Shown in pieces: positions 9,633-18,932 of a stretch of 64,000 bases of DNA. Source of the DNA: Acetivibrio alkalicellulosi (lineage in GTDB: Bacteria > Bacillota > Clostridia > Acetivibrionales > Acetivibrionaceae); the NCBI GenBank assembly GCA_008125075.1, contig VLTH01000002.1:1657451-1721450 (forward strand), in the 5' to 3' direction. The translations under genes were made by a program, and so were the position numbers. The notes beneath the pieces were generated by a model. It ran no database searches and had not been told where the DNA came from. It worked only from the letters and a program-made list of their open reading frames with translations. The number at the start of each line of letters is the position of its first letter. Positions within the stretch are counted from its first letter, which is position 1.

Positions 9633-11159
9633 CTATTCAACATACAAACAATCTATAAATATCTCTGTTGTTCCACACGTTCCCTCGGGAACATCAAGCT
9701 CAACGCCAATACTTTTAACATCATCTAAGTCTGTTATTTCTGATAAATCAAGTGTTAGTATAACTTCATTTTCAGAGTTAATATTTAAATAGCTTGAATA
9801 GTTCCAATTCCAATACTCACCTGTCCTAATAAAAGCTCTTGCTGGTATTATTCCCTCAAATTCTCCTAGTTTCAATGCTAATTTTAAGCTACTTTTGCCC
9901 TCTATATTAAGATCTTGATTTTTAAATATAGTTATTGTAGAACACTCTGCTAATGTTAAAAAACTTTTTAATGAATGCTTTCCGTCCTTTGTCCATTTGT
10001 TTGACACAGAAAGATTTGGACCATTCCACCCATTAATACTACCATCTTTCCAACTTTCTATTATAGTTTTAGATGTACTCGGTGCTAAACTTGGTCTTTT
10101 CCTATTTTTCGAGTTATCTATCGGTGTCCATGTTTGTGTTGGCATCGGCGTTGGCGTTGGCATCGGTGTCGGTGTTGGTGTCGGTGTTGGCGTTGGTGTT
10201 GGCATTGGCATTGGCGTTGGTGTTGGTGTCGGTGTTGGTGTCGATGTCGGTATTGGATCAAATCCTATAATTTTTTTCATATTTAAATCAATGCTATCAA
10301 AATCTACTGTGTCTAGCATCTCATAAATAGTTTTATCCATAAACACATCAATAGGCATATCAAAATGTTGCTTAGCCTCAATATAAAGTGCATATTTTCC
10401 CATTGAAACATTGTTCTCTAAAGCTTGTATTCTTATACTTTGATCTAGAATAATTGCTTTAACTTTTGTTTCATATCCTACGATATTACTTAATTCATAA
10501 CTAACATTTAATAGCTGACTTATAAGCTTATTTTCTTCTTCAAAACTATCATTATTATTTATATCACTATTTAAAGAAGCAGATATTAGTATAACTTTTT
10601 TTTCTTCTTCAAAACAATCTTTACTATAAAAATTATTTAAAAAAGTTTTAATAGAATCTTCAAAAGGAATACCTTCTAACTCCAAGCCTTCTATGAACAC
10701 TTTATCAAAATCACTAATTACACCTACTTCATTTACAATTCCATTTTCATCTATAACTAATGTAATAGTAGGATTAATGTCTACATCAATATATGCAAAT
10801 CTATTAATATCCTCATGATTATTTTCTAAATTAAACAACTTGATAACTATAAACAACACTAAGAAGGCAGCAGCAATTGCAGATATCTTTGCAAAGTTTT
10901 TTATCATTTTTTTTATATTGTAATCATTTTTAATTTCAGATTCACATAAAGAATCTATCTCTTGAGTCTCCTTATCAATTGATTGAGTTTCATTTTTTGA
11001 TATATGCAAAAAATCCATTAAAATATGTTCAGTTGAAAATTGTACCTTGTCACCAATGTTTACTTTATTTTCTGTTTTAATGCGAACAAATTCGTAATCC
11101 TTTGTCATTACAATTGCTTCATCATCTATTATTTTTACTACTTTACCGCTGTACGGCAT
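9633..11159 (-). CDS. rsgI: RsgI-type anti-sigma factor with C-terminal carbohydrate-binding-like domain
   Basis: A membrane anti-sigma factor expected to hold an alternative SigI factor until an extracellular ligand is sensed. The ATG at 11159 is chosen because AGAGGTG lies 5 nt upstream; a longer frame starts at 11192. Of 508 residues, 1-50 form the RsgI N-terminal domain (MPYSGKVVKIIDDEAIVMT). Residues 88-108 are a transmembrane helix. Residues 120-300 form the conserved extracellular domain, containing DINPTITLVID; the Asn-Pro bond there matches the autocleavage site reported for clostridial RsgI proteins. Residues 305-348 are a Pro-Thr linker, and residues 366-508 a beta-sandwich resembling a carbohydrate-binding module of unassigned family. 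No sigI gene precedes it; the upstream gene is a peptidase. It therefore looks like an orphan sensor acting with a SigI encoded elsewhere. Confidence 0.87.
   Translation of the reverse strand: MPYSGKVVKIIDDEAIVMTKDYEFVRIKTENKVNIGDKVQFSTEHILMDFLHISKNETQSIDKETQEIDSLCESEIKNDYNIKKMIKNFAKISAIAAAFLVLFIVIKLFNLENNHEDINRFAYIDVDINPTITLVIDENGIVNEVGVISDFDKVFIEGLELEGIPFEDSIKTFLNNFYSKDCFEEEKKVILISASLNSDINNNDSFEEENKLISQLLNVSYELSNIVGYETKVKAIILDQSIRIQALENNVSMGKYALYIEAKQHFDMPIDVFMDKTIYEMLDTVDFDSIDLNMKKIIGFDPIPTSTPTPTPTPTPMPMPTPTPTPTPTPTPMPTPTPMPTQTWTPIDNSKNRKRPSLAPSTSKTIIESWKDGSINGWNGPNLSVSNKWTKDGKHSLKSFLTLAECSTITIFKNQDLNIEGKSSLKLALKLGEFEGIIPARAFIRTGEYWNWNYSSYLNINSENEVILTLDLSEITDLDDVKSIGVELDVPEGTCGTTEIFIDCLYVE
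10138..10250 (-). repeat. Pro-Thr linker microsatellite inside rsgI
   Basis: Degenerate GGTGTT/GGCGTT hexamers (plus-strand reading) encode alternating Pro-Thr/Pro-Met. This is the flexible linker between the membrane-proximal and carbohydrate-binding-like parts of the RsgI protein. The repeat is prone to length change by slippage. It is a coding repeat, not a CRISPR or a satellite outside a gene. Confidence 0.85.
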
Positions 11160-11372
11160 AACTACACCTCTAATTCTATAAATGTTCATCAAATTTTGTC
11201 ATATGTTGTTAAATAACAGTTATCAAGGAATTATACCTAAGTTATACTTTGTATTTGAAACTACCATATCTACAAGTAAGGTTACTTTTTTAACTTCAGT
11301 TAGAGTAAAATCCTCATCTAAAGATCCCCTGCTTAGCTTAATCGTAAGATAAGTTTACTATTACAAATAATC

Positions 11373-14237
11373 TTATAACTCAAATTCACTAATAATACCT
11401 AATATATATCTTTTTATTAAAACGCAATCAGTTGAATTTATACTACCATTTTTATCTACATCTGCTGCTAATGTCCCGTATTTACTAGGAAACTTATCAA
11501 TAATGCCTAGTATATATCTTTTTACAAGGACATAGTCAATTGAATTAATAAAACCATCTCCATTTACATCACCATATTTAAATATGCTATCTATATCAAC
11601 AATTTCAACAGCATCCGAGAAAGCATGGGGTAAAATAAATGAAGTGATATAATTTGACCCACCATGGATAACAATGTTGTTTTTTGAGGTAGACACCTTA
11701 ACACCATTTCTTGCCATCAAATTAATATGATTTTTGTACCATTTGTTGGTAGCAGGATCATACTTCATAATTCCTATAGTACTTTGATTTCTATAAACAG
11801 AGTATATTTTATTATTTACCGATACAACTCCCATAGAACCATATCCCTTCGGTATACCCGTCTTATCTTCCCATACATCCTTAACTATATCGTATGACAT
11901 CATAACATTATCAACATAGTATCCTCCAAGTCCACCACCTATGCCACTTGAAATATCTGCGCCTCTTTTTCCCCCTATAAAATAAATTTTTTCATTTATC
12001 ACTACAGAAGAAAAATTAAGCCAGTCAAGTTCTTTTTCTAATATAGTCTTAATTGTATTAGAATATGGATCATATTGCTGAATTTTAATTTCTTTTCTAG
12101 TCTCCTCTTCCTTATCATTTTCCGTATCATTCTCCTCATCTTCCTCTATTTTAATTTCATTATATTCAATTATTAATATTTTTCCCATAATTGCTATTAA
12201 CCCTCTACAATTATTATAATCAATGTCTAGCTTATGTGTCCATATATCTTTAATAGGATCATATTCTTCAATTACAGCCCTTAAAATATACTCAACTTTA
12301 CCTTCATCATCAGAATCTTCAACTTGTTGTTCTATTAACAATTTTCTAGTTATATAAATTTTATCATTTAGTGTTGTACCATGTATTACACCCCAATAAT
12401 CTCCTTCTAGTTCTGACTTTTCTGTCCATATGTCATTTTGGACATCATACTCATACACAGTATTAACATAACCTTTTGATGGTTCTACGCCTCCAATTAT
12501 ATACAGATTATCATTTAGCGAAATTGAAGCCTCATTGTATCTTTTAATAGGCATGGCATTATTAAGGGTATTTCCTTTAGGTTTTATTAAACTCTTTTCA
12601 ACATTTACAGGACCAATTATTAAAGATTGGTTAGAAAACTCTATTGGCATATCATCTATATGATAATAGGTTTTATCATTATACAGGTCAATAAACTTAA
12701 GATTTTTTAGTACCCCAGAATTTCCAGAGCCCTCATCAATTATATTTAAGTACCAATTCCCATCTTTGTTATCATACATTTCACTAAAATCTGTAAGGTC
12801 AAAAACAAATGTAGCATCACATGGTGTTGAAGTCCCATCAAAGCTTAAATGTCCAATATTAACAACAGGATATATGTTAATTGAATGAGGATCCCAAAAA
12901 GATACTGGATGATAGGTACTAGAATTTGAAAAACCAAAAAGAGTCTTAATATCGTATCTGTTTGATGTATTTATAGTGTATTCCACCAAAAACTTTGGGG
13001 TGTAATTAATACGTGGAGTTATCCAATAAGCATAGTTATTATACCTGAATGCATTTCTTCTTTGGGGTATTTCTGGACTATCTGATACGGCTGAAATTCT
13101 ATTTAGAGCATCATATGCCAACCATATAAAACCTTCATTTGAATACCATGTGAAATCATAATTTTTAAATTCAATTATATCATCTGTCCCCCATGAGTTA
13201 GCAATCTTAAATGCACCCTTTTCACCTGGATCAACTATGCCATTATTATTAATGTCAACCCATATATGATCATTATATCCTACTATTGTCATAACATGTC
13301 CATCAGCATCAATAACTGATTTTCCACTTGCGTAAGCAGCATAATCATTTTCAAACATGTCATCTTTCTCAGTAGCTGGATCATCTCCAACAGTTGTAAA
13401 TCTCCATCCAGTGATATTTGTTTCCAATACAAGAACATGTCCATTATTAATAAGCTGTTTAATTTTATTAAGGCTTTTGCTTTGAGGATTTTTCACAGGT
13501 GTATTCTCATTACTCTCATCCCATATCTCAACATAACCATAGTTATCAATTCTATAGTCTAGCGCATTACGCCAAATAGACCTTTCAACAGGCCACTCTA
13601 AATAATTTTCTTTGATGTCTCCATTGTTATCATATGGAAATTCATTCCATGTTGCCGCCCCTGATTTCAAAAACAATCTATAGGAATCAAATACTGACAT
13701 ACTATAATTCTGACCACCATTTGTAAGATTAAATGTCCATTTAGGCGAAAACTTTTTTACATTATCAACATCATTCTTTACGTCCCATCCCTTTTCCATA
13801 CCAATCATATGTGTTAATTGATAATATGTAGTGTTAAAAGCTGAGCAAGATCCAATTGAACCCTGATCGCCAATAGGCGGAAAAGATTTAAGCTCACTAT
13901 TATCAACTGCAGATGGCAGTAATGTGTCAGCATCATTTACTGAAAAAATAGATACCGCCCAATCAGAGTTTTGATTATATTTATTATGTCTTTCTTTTTC
14001 TATTCGATGTTTTGCTAAATTATTAGGTTTAATATCCTCAGGACTTAGCAAATTTTCTTTTATCCATTGGTGCTCGTCTTTTTCAAATCCTGCATGTCCA
14101 GATACAAACTCTCTTAAATTAGTCTTAGCTGCATTTAAATATGTGTATTCTTTTAATGTAAATGTAAATATACCTTCTGTAACAATGTAGGAAAAAATGA
14201 AAACCGTTAAAAAAAGCTTAAATAACTTTATTTTCAT
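11373..14237 (-). CDS. Secreted papain-like cysteine peptidase with kelch repeats and C-terminal type I dockerin
   Basis: A predicted cellulosomal protease of family C1A. ATG at 14237 is chosen because AGGGGAG lies 9 nt before it and directly abuts the alternative ATG at 14246. Residues 1-25 form a signal peptide or anchor. The catalytic set, numbered from 14237, is Gln125 and Cys131 in GDQGSIGSCSAF, His314 in DGHVMTIVGY and Asn347 in IANSWGTD. A beta-sandwich-like segment follows (about 410-540), then kelch-type repeats (about 565-870, e.g. SLNDNLYIIGG). The dockerin occupies about the last 68 residues with two calcium-loop halves, DVNGDGFINSIDYVLVKRYI and DVDKNGSINSTDCVLIKRYI. The dockerin implies docking onto a cohesin scaffold. 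The substrate is unknown. Kelch and C1A modules on one dockerin protein is an unusual architecture. Confidence 0.92.
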   Translation of the reverse strand: MKIKLFKLFLTVFIFSYIVTEGIFTFTLKEYTYLNAAKTNLREFVSGHAGFEKDEHQWIKENLLSPEDIKPNNLAKHRIEKERHNKYNQNSDWAVSIFSVNDADTLLPSAVDNSELKSFPPIGDQGSIGSCSAFNTTYYQLTHMIGMEKGWDVKNDVDNVKKFSPKWTFNLTNGGQNYSMSVFDSYRLFLKSGAATWNEFPYDNNGDIKENYLEWPVERSIWRNALDYRIDNYGYVEIWDESNENTPVKNPQSKSLNKIKQLINNGHVLVLETNITGWRFTTVGDDPATEKDDMFENDYAAYASGKSVIDADGHVMTIVGYNDHIWVDINNNGIVDPGEKGAFKIANSWGTDDIIEFKNYDFTWYSNEGFIWLAYDALNRISAVSDSPEIPQRRNAFRYNNYAYWITPRINYTPKFLVEYTINTSNRYDIKTLFGFSNSSTYHPVSFWDPHSINIYPVVNIGHLSFDGTSTPCDATFVFDLTDFSEMYDNKDGNWYLNIIDEGSGNSGVLKNLKFIDLYNDKTYYHIDDMPIEFSNQSLIIGPVNVEKSLIKPKGNTLNNAMPIKRYNEASISLNDNLYIIGGVEPSKGYVNTVYEYDVQNDIWTEKSELEGDYWGVIHGTTLNDKIYITRKLLIEQQVEDSDDEGKVEYILRAVIEEYDPIKDIWTHKLDIDYNNCRGLIAIMGKILIIEYNEIKIEEDEENDTENDKEEETRKEIKIQQYDPYSNTIKTILEKELDWLNFSSVVINEKIYFIGGKRGADISSGIGGGLGGYYVDNVMMSYDIVKDVWEDKTGIPKGYGSMGVVSVNNKIYSVYRNQSTIGIMKYDPATNKWYKNHINLMARNGVKVSTSKNNIVIHGGSNYITSFILPHAFSDAVEIVDIDSIFKYGDVNGDGFINSIDYVLVKRYILGIIDKFPSKYGTLAADVDKNGSINSTDCVLIKRYILGIISEFEL

Positions 14238-14286
14238 TCTAAACATCTCCCCTAAAATAAAAAATCCCTATCTAAGATAATAATAA

Positions 14287-14401
14287 CATATCGCAGCGGA
14301 AGCTGCAATCAAAGTAGTAAGTTCCGCTGCGATAAACAGATGAACTATATCTTCTAAAAAAGTTTGCTAAAAAAGCAAACTTTTTGAGAAGAATAGTATA
14401 T
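14287..14401. repeat. 115-bp structured intergenic repeat, copy A
   Basis: Near-identical to 15421-15535. It contains a 13-bp perfect stem (TATCGCAGCGGAA at 14289-14301 with its complement at 14322-14334). A second long hairpin covers about 14347-14396 (TCTTCT..AAGTTTGC/GCAAACTT..AGAAGA). A short stem, TTGCAG/CTGCAA, follows at 14401-14418. It lies between the 262-residue gene and the peptidase gene and could act as a terminator. Confidence 0.85.
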
Positions 14402-14502
14402 TGCAGAAAAAGCTGCAATCAACACATCTCAATAGGTTATATTTAAATAAAGTGTTCAAAAATTTTCCATTAACTTAGATTCGGAAGTTTACAGCATGTT
14501 AA

Positions 14503-15291
14503 TTATAGCTGTTTATTTTTCTGTAATGCACCATCTTTACCTAATGAAAAAAGCAGTTTTACATCAGTTTTTAAAATCTGAGACACCAAATCTTCTGCAG
14601 AACCAACAGGATTATTCACATCATGAATTGGAAACTCAGTATCAAAAAATTCAAAAAGTTCATATTCCAATTCTTCAAAATCCCTATCATTTAACTGTGT
14701 TGATCCTTCTAGTTTGAAGAACTTAATAAACTCTTCTTTCCTTTGCTCATATACATCTATTAACAATTGTTTTAGCGTATTGTGTAAATAATTTATTGCA
14801 ATGTTATCTAAAAATGAAGACTTATTATCTATATCATTTAGATAGTCGTTATCACCATTTAACATTGTCTCAAAATCAAACATAAAGTCGCCTAGTTCAT
14901 TATAATTATTTATATTATAGTTCCCATGCTTGCTTATGCTTTCAGACTCTTCATTATACTCATACTTATTTTCAAACAAGATTATATAAGCAAAACTCTC
15001 TGCAACTTCCTTTATAAAATAATCCATTTTCTCTTTAATTTTTTTCTTAAATTTAAAATAAAACCATTCATATGTTAAAACTGAATTAAGTTTACTTTTA
15101 ATAAGGTTTATATCCTTCTCTTCTAAGTAGTCCGACAAGTCATCACTTTTTAAATATACTCGTATGATAAACATTGGTTTTTTATCTATAAGTTTAAGTA
15201 TAGTATCCCTAAGCTCATAACTCTCAATTGTATGGTCAGCTATTCTTTCTCGTATTTGTCTTGGAAATTGCCTTAAAAGGCTCTTTTTCAT
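14503..15291 (-). CDS. Protein of unknown function (262 aa), flanked by 115-bp repeats
   Basis: I do not recognise this gene. It starts MKKSLLRQFPRQIRERIADH after an AAGGTAGA-type Shine-Dalgarno. It is a soluble, acidic, alpha-rich protein with no signal peptide and no membrane segment. Its C-terminal third is rich in Glu/Phe (EELEYELFEFFDTEFPIHD). No catalytic motif stands out. It is a single-gene unit, bounded on both sides by copies of the same structured repeat, which suggests a separately acquired cassette or repeat-associated insertion. The length and the clean start support a real gene. Confidence 0.7.
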   Translation of the reverse strand: MKKSLLRQFPRQIRERIADHTIESYELRDTILKLIDKKPMFIIRVYLKSDDLSDYLEEKDINLIKSKLNSVLTYEWFYFKFKKKIKEKMDYFIKEVAESFAYIILFENKYEYNEESESISKHGNYNINNYNELGDFMFDFETMLNGDNDYLNDIDNKSSFLDNIAINYLHNTLKQLLIDVYEQRKEEFIKFFKLEGSTQLNDRDFEELEYELFEFFDTEFPIHDVNNPVGSAEDLVSQILKTDVKLLFSLGKDGALQKNKQL

Positions 15292-15383
15292 TCTACCTTA
15301 CCCTTCCTTTCACATCATTGTCATTTATATTCGAGTGAATAATATTTAAATAAAGAAAATTATAGAAGAAACATTATGAAGCA

Positions 15384-15424
15384 AGTTAAATTTCTGGAAT
15401 ATTTTTCTTTACATTTATTACATA
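15384..15424 (-). repeat. Short interspersed repeat copy (GTGCATGTAA family)
   Basis: On the minus strand it reads ATGTAATAAATGTAAAGA, then AAAATATTCCAGAAATTTAACTT. It matches copies near 17.1, 19.1, 22.0 and 49.0 kb. It directly abuts 115-bp repeat copy B. Confidence 0.65.
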
Positions 15425-15535
15425 TCGCATCGGAAGCTGCAATCATAGTAGTTAAGTTCCGTTGCGATAAACAGATGAACTATATCTTCTAAAAAGTTTG
15501 CTAAAAAAGCAAATTTTTCGAGAAGAATAGTATAT
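15421..15535. repeat. 115-bp structured intergenic repeat, copy B
   Basis: The second copy of the 14287-14401 element, in the same orientation. The first stem has one mismatch (TATCGCATCGGAA against TTCCGTTGCGATA). The second hairpin (AAGTTTGC/GCAAATTT inside TCTTCT/AGAAGA) is kept. Together the copies bracket the 262-residue gene as direct repeats. Confidence 0.85.
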
Positions 15536-15546
15536 CTTTATATTCT

Positions 15547-15996
15547 CTATTCTTGACATACATTTAACAATTCAAAACCAGATTTTTCATCTAAAAGCCT
15601 TTTTGCATCTGTATCAAGTATTTCAAATATAATCACTTCTCCAACAAGCCAAGTTTTTACACCTTCCCTTAAACACCCAGTTATAGTTCTCTCACCTCTC
15701 CCTAGTGCTCCATGAATATGTAATATGCTTTTTCCCTTGCAATTTGGAGCAATCAGTCCTGATGCGACAACCTCATGAGCTTCATTAAAAGAATAGATCA
15801 TTTTTGAAGGTGGAAGTTCTTCTGTTTTTTTAGGACCCACAACTATATTTCCCTTATCTACACCTCCAAAAAAAGTAACATGGCCAACCTTAATACCTTT
15901 CTCATCTGCAAATTTATCTATACACTCAGGAATCATATCTCCATCTTCTAATCTTATTACAAAAACTCGTCCAATTTTTCCTTCTGATACTTTCAT
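15547..15996 (-). CDS. PPC/DUF296-domain protein
   Basis: A 149-residue single-domain protein of the PPC (plant and prokaryote conserved, DUF296) family. It shows the fold's conserved pieces: RVFVIRLEDGDMIPECIDKF at the N-terminus, a GHVTFFGGVD strand, and the His-rich core SILHIHGALGR. In bacteria these proteins form trimers and some bind DNA, but the molecular role is poorly defined. The start is supported by AAGGAG 7 nt before ATG. It appears monocistronic and lies downstream of the TVP38-type gene with a 145-bp gap. Confidence 0.88.
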   Translation of the reverse strand: MKVSEGKIGRVFVIRLEDGDMIPECIDKFADEKGIKVGHVTFFGGVDKGNIVVGPKKTEELPPSKMIYSFNEAHEVVASGLIAPNCKGKSILHIHGALGRGERTITGCLREGVKTWLVGEVIIFEILDTDAKRLLDEKSGFELLNVCQE

Positions 15997-16141
15997 TTTT
16001 TTACTCCTTTTTTGTATACTAAATTTTCCACAAACAACTTTTCAAAGAAACTCGTGACATTGAGCCCCTCTCTTTTAATGTCTTTTACTGCTTTCAAAAA
16101 CTTCTATTAAAAGCTTGAAACACTAAGCCACTTCTTATTTT

Positions 16142-16846
16142 TCACTTCACTGGTTTTAAAGCTTCCTTCTCACGTTCAAAAGTCTGCTTTCTTCTTGTGT
16201 ATAAATGAGTTCCAATGTTAAATATTATAATCAAAACAGTAGGTATTATTAAACCATAAGGATTGTCTCTGATTTTTATTGCCTTAGAAGAAAAATAAAC
16301 TGATACTATCGTTCCAGGCAATGATCCCCACAAACTACCTATAGCATAATCCCTTAATGATATATTACTAACTGCACACACTATATTAGTAATTGAGAAA
16401 GGTAAAATAGGTATCATTCGCATATTTCCCACAATTAGCATTCCATGTTTATCAATTTTTTCTGGTATATTATACTTCATTACATCTTTATTTTTATATA
16501 CTCTATTTAAAACTCCTGTAATTAATTCTCTTCCCAAAATTCTATATATTAAAAAACAAATATTTGTAGCAACGTTAGTTGCAAGCCAAACAATAATTAC
16601 TCCGGGCCAAAACCCAAAAATAACGCCTCCACCCATTTTCACCCATGATATTGGAATAAATAACAATGAAGTGATAACAATTCCTACAATGTAAATAACG
16701 TATATATATGGATTGTTTTTAATTAATATAAGCCAGTCGGTAAACTCTTTTATATTTTCAATCGAAATCTTTGAATAAACAAAAATTATACTGCATAAAA
16801 AAACTACACCTGCTACAATTTTAATAGTGCTAATCTTATTATTCAT
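16142..16846 (-). CDS. TVP38/TMEM64 family (VTT domain) inner-membrane protein
   Basis: An integral membrane protein of 234 residues with about six hydrophobic segments (residues 8-26, 44-66, 70-105, 135-160, 163-190, 200-218). The family signature region is GVIFGFWPGVIIVWLATNVA, followed by FRILGRE-like RILGRELI. The later motif RMIPILPFSITNIVCAVSNI is typical of SNARE-associated/DedA-like proteins, some of which are lipid scramblases. The C-terminus is short and basic. No operon partner is obvious. Function in this organism is inferred only from the family. Confidence 0.9.
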   Translation of the reverse strand: MNNKISTIKIVAGVVFLCSIIFVYSKISIENIKEFTDWLILIKNNPYIYVIYIVGIVITSLLFIPISWVKMGGGVIFGFWPGVIIVWLATNVATNICFLIYRILGRELITGVLNRVYKNKDVMKYNIPEKIDKHGMLIVGNMRMIPILPFSITNIVCAVSNISLRDYAIGSLWGSLPGTIVSVYFSSKAIKIRDNPYGLIIPTVLIIIFNIGTHLYTRRKQTFEREKEALKPVK

Positions 16847-17217
16847 ATATAATAATCCTCATATAAAAGTTCGGAACTTTGAGCCCCTTTGATTTTGATT
16901 CTTCCACGACCTTCTATTATCTTATCATAAAATACACAATAAACATACTTTTTTTCTATTTTACAAGGGTATAAATCATGTGTATAATATATTAATCAAT
17001 ATATTACAACTATAACTTTACTATTTTGAAAATACTTTTCAGACATAGTAGCTGTGTAATTTAAGTTTCAAGAATATTTCTCTTCACATTCACTAAATGC
17101 ACACGTTTGTGTTTTTTATATTGACAAAACCCATTTCTATTATATAATGTATAATTATAATTATCTAAATTCTGTCACACATATTCACCAAAACTTATAA
17201 ACAGGCAAGGAGCAAAT
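16847..17217. other. Divergent intergenic region between TVP38 and PQQ-propeller genes
   Basis: This 371-bp, very AT-rich gap must hold promoters for both divergent genes. A copy of the interspersed repeat lies at 17056-17102. TTGACA at 17142-17147 followed by TATATAATG (about 17159) on the plus strand is a plausible but poorly spaced promoter for the PQQ-like gene. No further coding potential was seen. Confidence 0.4.
17056..17102 (-). repeat. Short interspersed repeat copy
   Basis: On the minus strand it reads GTGCATTTAGTGAATGTGAA, then GAGAAATATTCTTGAAACTTAAATTAC. This matches the consensus shared with copies at 15.4, 19.1, 22.0 and 49.0 kb. Confidence 0.65.
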
Positions 17218-18918
17218 ATGAAAAAATCTAAAGTAATTTTAATAATAAACTTAATAATTTTAGTCCTTTGTATACCTGGTATTTTTGCATTAAATAATTA
17301 TCTATCTAAGCAAATCCCTGAAATTATTGAACCTGATGCCTCTCCAATTCCGGGTGATGAGACTATTACAACTGAAGAGCCTGAATTAGTTGAAGAAATT
17401 GAAGATATTGACGAGATTGAAGAGATAATAGAGCTAGAAATAGTGTCCGAGGCTATGCCTTCTAACCATAATTTTAATTGGGATGTTTTAAAAGAAAATA
17501 CTATACTTGAAAACTACAATAATAGTGAATACATAAGTTTTGACTCCTATTTAAATTACAATGACATCAAAGGTGTAACCACATTTAGGGGAAATAATTA
17601 TAGGAACTCTGCAAGCTTTGGTTATGTTAATGCTACTGAGGAAAAGCTTGAAAACATATGGGATATTAAAATTGGTTCAATAGACACTTGGACAGGAGTT
17701 GGTTGGAACGGTCAACCTGCTATAGTAAAATGGGATGAAAAATTACAAAAAAAAATGAACCTCTATAAAGATAAAAAAAATAAAAAAGATTTGGTTGAAG
17801 TTATCTATGCTGCTCTAGATGGCAAAATATACTTTTTAGATCTAGATGATGGATCCTATACCAGAGATCCAATAAATGTAGGTGCACCATTAAAAGGCAG
17901 TGTTACAGTTGACCCTAGAGGTTATCCTCTTTTATATTCTGGCCAGGGAGTTGATGAAGTAAATGGTCAACGGGTTCGGATAGGATTTAGAATATTCAGT
18001 CTTATTGATCAGAAAATGCTATACTTCCTAGATGGTATAGACTTAATGTCTTACAGATTATGGGGAGCTTTTGACTCAACCCCCCTTGTTCATAAAGAAA
18101 CGGATACATTAATTTTGGGTGGTGAAAATGGACTCGTTTATTCTATTAAATTAAATACAGATTTTAATTTAAGCAAAGGAGAACTATCTATAGATCCTGA
18201 TATAACAAAATATAGATATACTTCTCCCATAAATAGAAGACTAGGCATAGAAAATTCAATTGCAGCATACAAAAACTTTGGTTATTTTGCTGACAATAGT
18301 GGAACTTTTAAATGTATTGATTTAAATACTCTAACCCCTGTATGGGTTAGGAATGTTACTGATGACTCAGACAGTACCGCAGCTATAGAAGATTTAGGAG
18401 GAACAAATGTATTTGTCTATACTGCAAATGAAGTTGATTTGCAAGGTGAGAACGGATATAGCTATGTAAGAAAAATACATGCTCTATCTGGTGAACTCAT
18501 CTGGGAAAAAGGTTATAAGTGCACTTATAACGCAGTACTAGCTGGAGGCGCATTAGCTTCTCCCGTCGTTGGAAAAAATGACATAAGCAATTTAGTAATA
18601 TACAAATTGTCTAGAGCTTACAAACAAAATGGTGGGAAACTAATAGCATTTGACAAAGAAACTGGTGAAGAAGTCTGGGTTTTAGATATGGACTTTTATT
18701 CATGGAGTTCACCCGTAGATGTTTATACTAAAAATGGTAAGTCATATATTATTCAATGTGATTCTGGAGGAAATATGCTTTTAATAGAAGGTTCAACTGG
18801 CAAAATACTTGACAGAATACCTCTTGGAGGAAATGTTGAAGGTTCTCCAGCTGTATATGATGATATAATTGTAGTTGGAACAAGAGGTCAAAAGATATGG
18901 GGTATTCAAATTAAGTAA
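17218..18918 (+). CDS. Membrane-anchored PQQ-like beta-propeller protein
   Basis: A 566-residue protein with an N-terminal uncleaved membrane anchor (residues 4-26) and a Glu-rich spacer (about 40-80). A repeat domain then resembles BamB-type PQQ-like propellers: blades contain AALDGKIYFLDLDDG, GENGLVYSIKL, GTFKCIDLNTLTPVW, LSGELIWEKGY and AFDKETGEEVWVLD. No PQQ-dehydrogenase active-site residues are evident, so it is probably a binding or assembly scaffold outside the membrane. It stands alone on the plus strand among minus-strand genes. The start is supported by AAGGAGC 4 nt before ATG. Confidence 0.88.
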   Translation: MKKSKVILIINLIILVLCIPGIFALNNYLSKQIPEIIEPDASPIPGDETITTEEPELVEEIEDIDEIEEIIELEIVSEAMPSNHNFNWDVLKENTILENYNNSEYISFDSYLNYNDIKGVTTFRGNNYRNSASFGYVNATEEKLENIWDIKIGSIDTWTGVGWNGQPAIVKWDEKLQKKMNLYKDKKNKKDLVEVIYAALDGKIYFLDLDDGSYTRDPINVGAPLKGSVTVDPRGYPLLYSGQGVDEVNGQRVRIGFRIFSLIDQKMLYFLDGIDLMSYRLWGAFDSTPLVHKETDTLILGGENGLVYSIKLNTDFNLSKGELSIDPDITKYRYTSPINRRLGIENSIAAYKNFGYFADNSGTFKCIDLNTLTPVWVRNVTDDSDSTAAIEDLGGTNVFVYTANEVDLQGENGYSYVRKIHALSGELIWEKGYKCTYNAVLAGGALASPVVGKNDISNLVIYKLSRAYKQNGGKLIAFDKETGEEVWVLDMDFYSWSSPVDVYTKNGKSYIIQCDSGGNMLLIEGSTGKILDRIPLGGNVEGSPAVYDDIIVVGTRGQKIWGIQIK

Positions 18919-18932
18919 CCCCTCTGACATGG

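Noticed and set aside
10138-10250. CRISPR-like repeat
   Set aside because: It is a hexamer coding repeat without spacers.
9997-10326. Plus-strand Gly/Val repeat ORFs
   Set aside because: They are the antisense of the Pro-Thr linker of the RsgI-like gene.
11225-11365. Minus frame reading LSRGSLDEDFTLTEVKKVTL upstream of rsgI
   Set aside because: It is protein-like, but has no start and no recognisable family, and it is too short to call.
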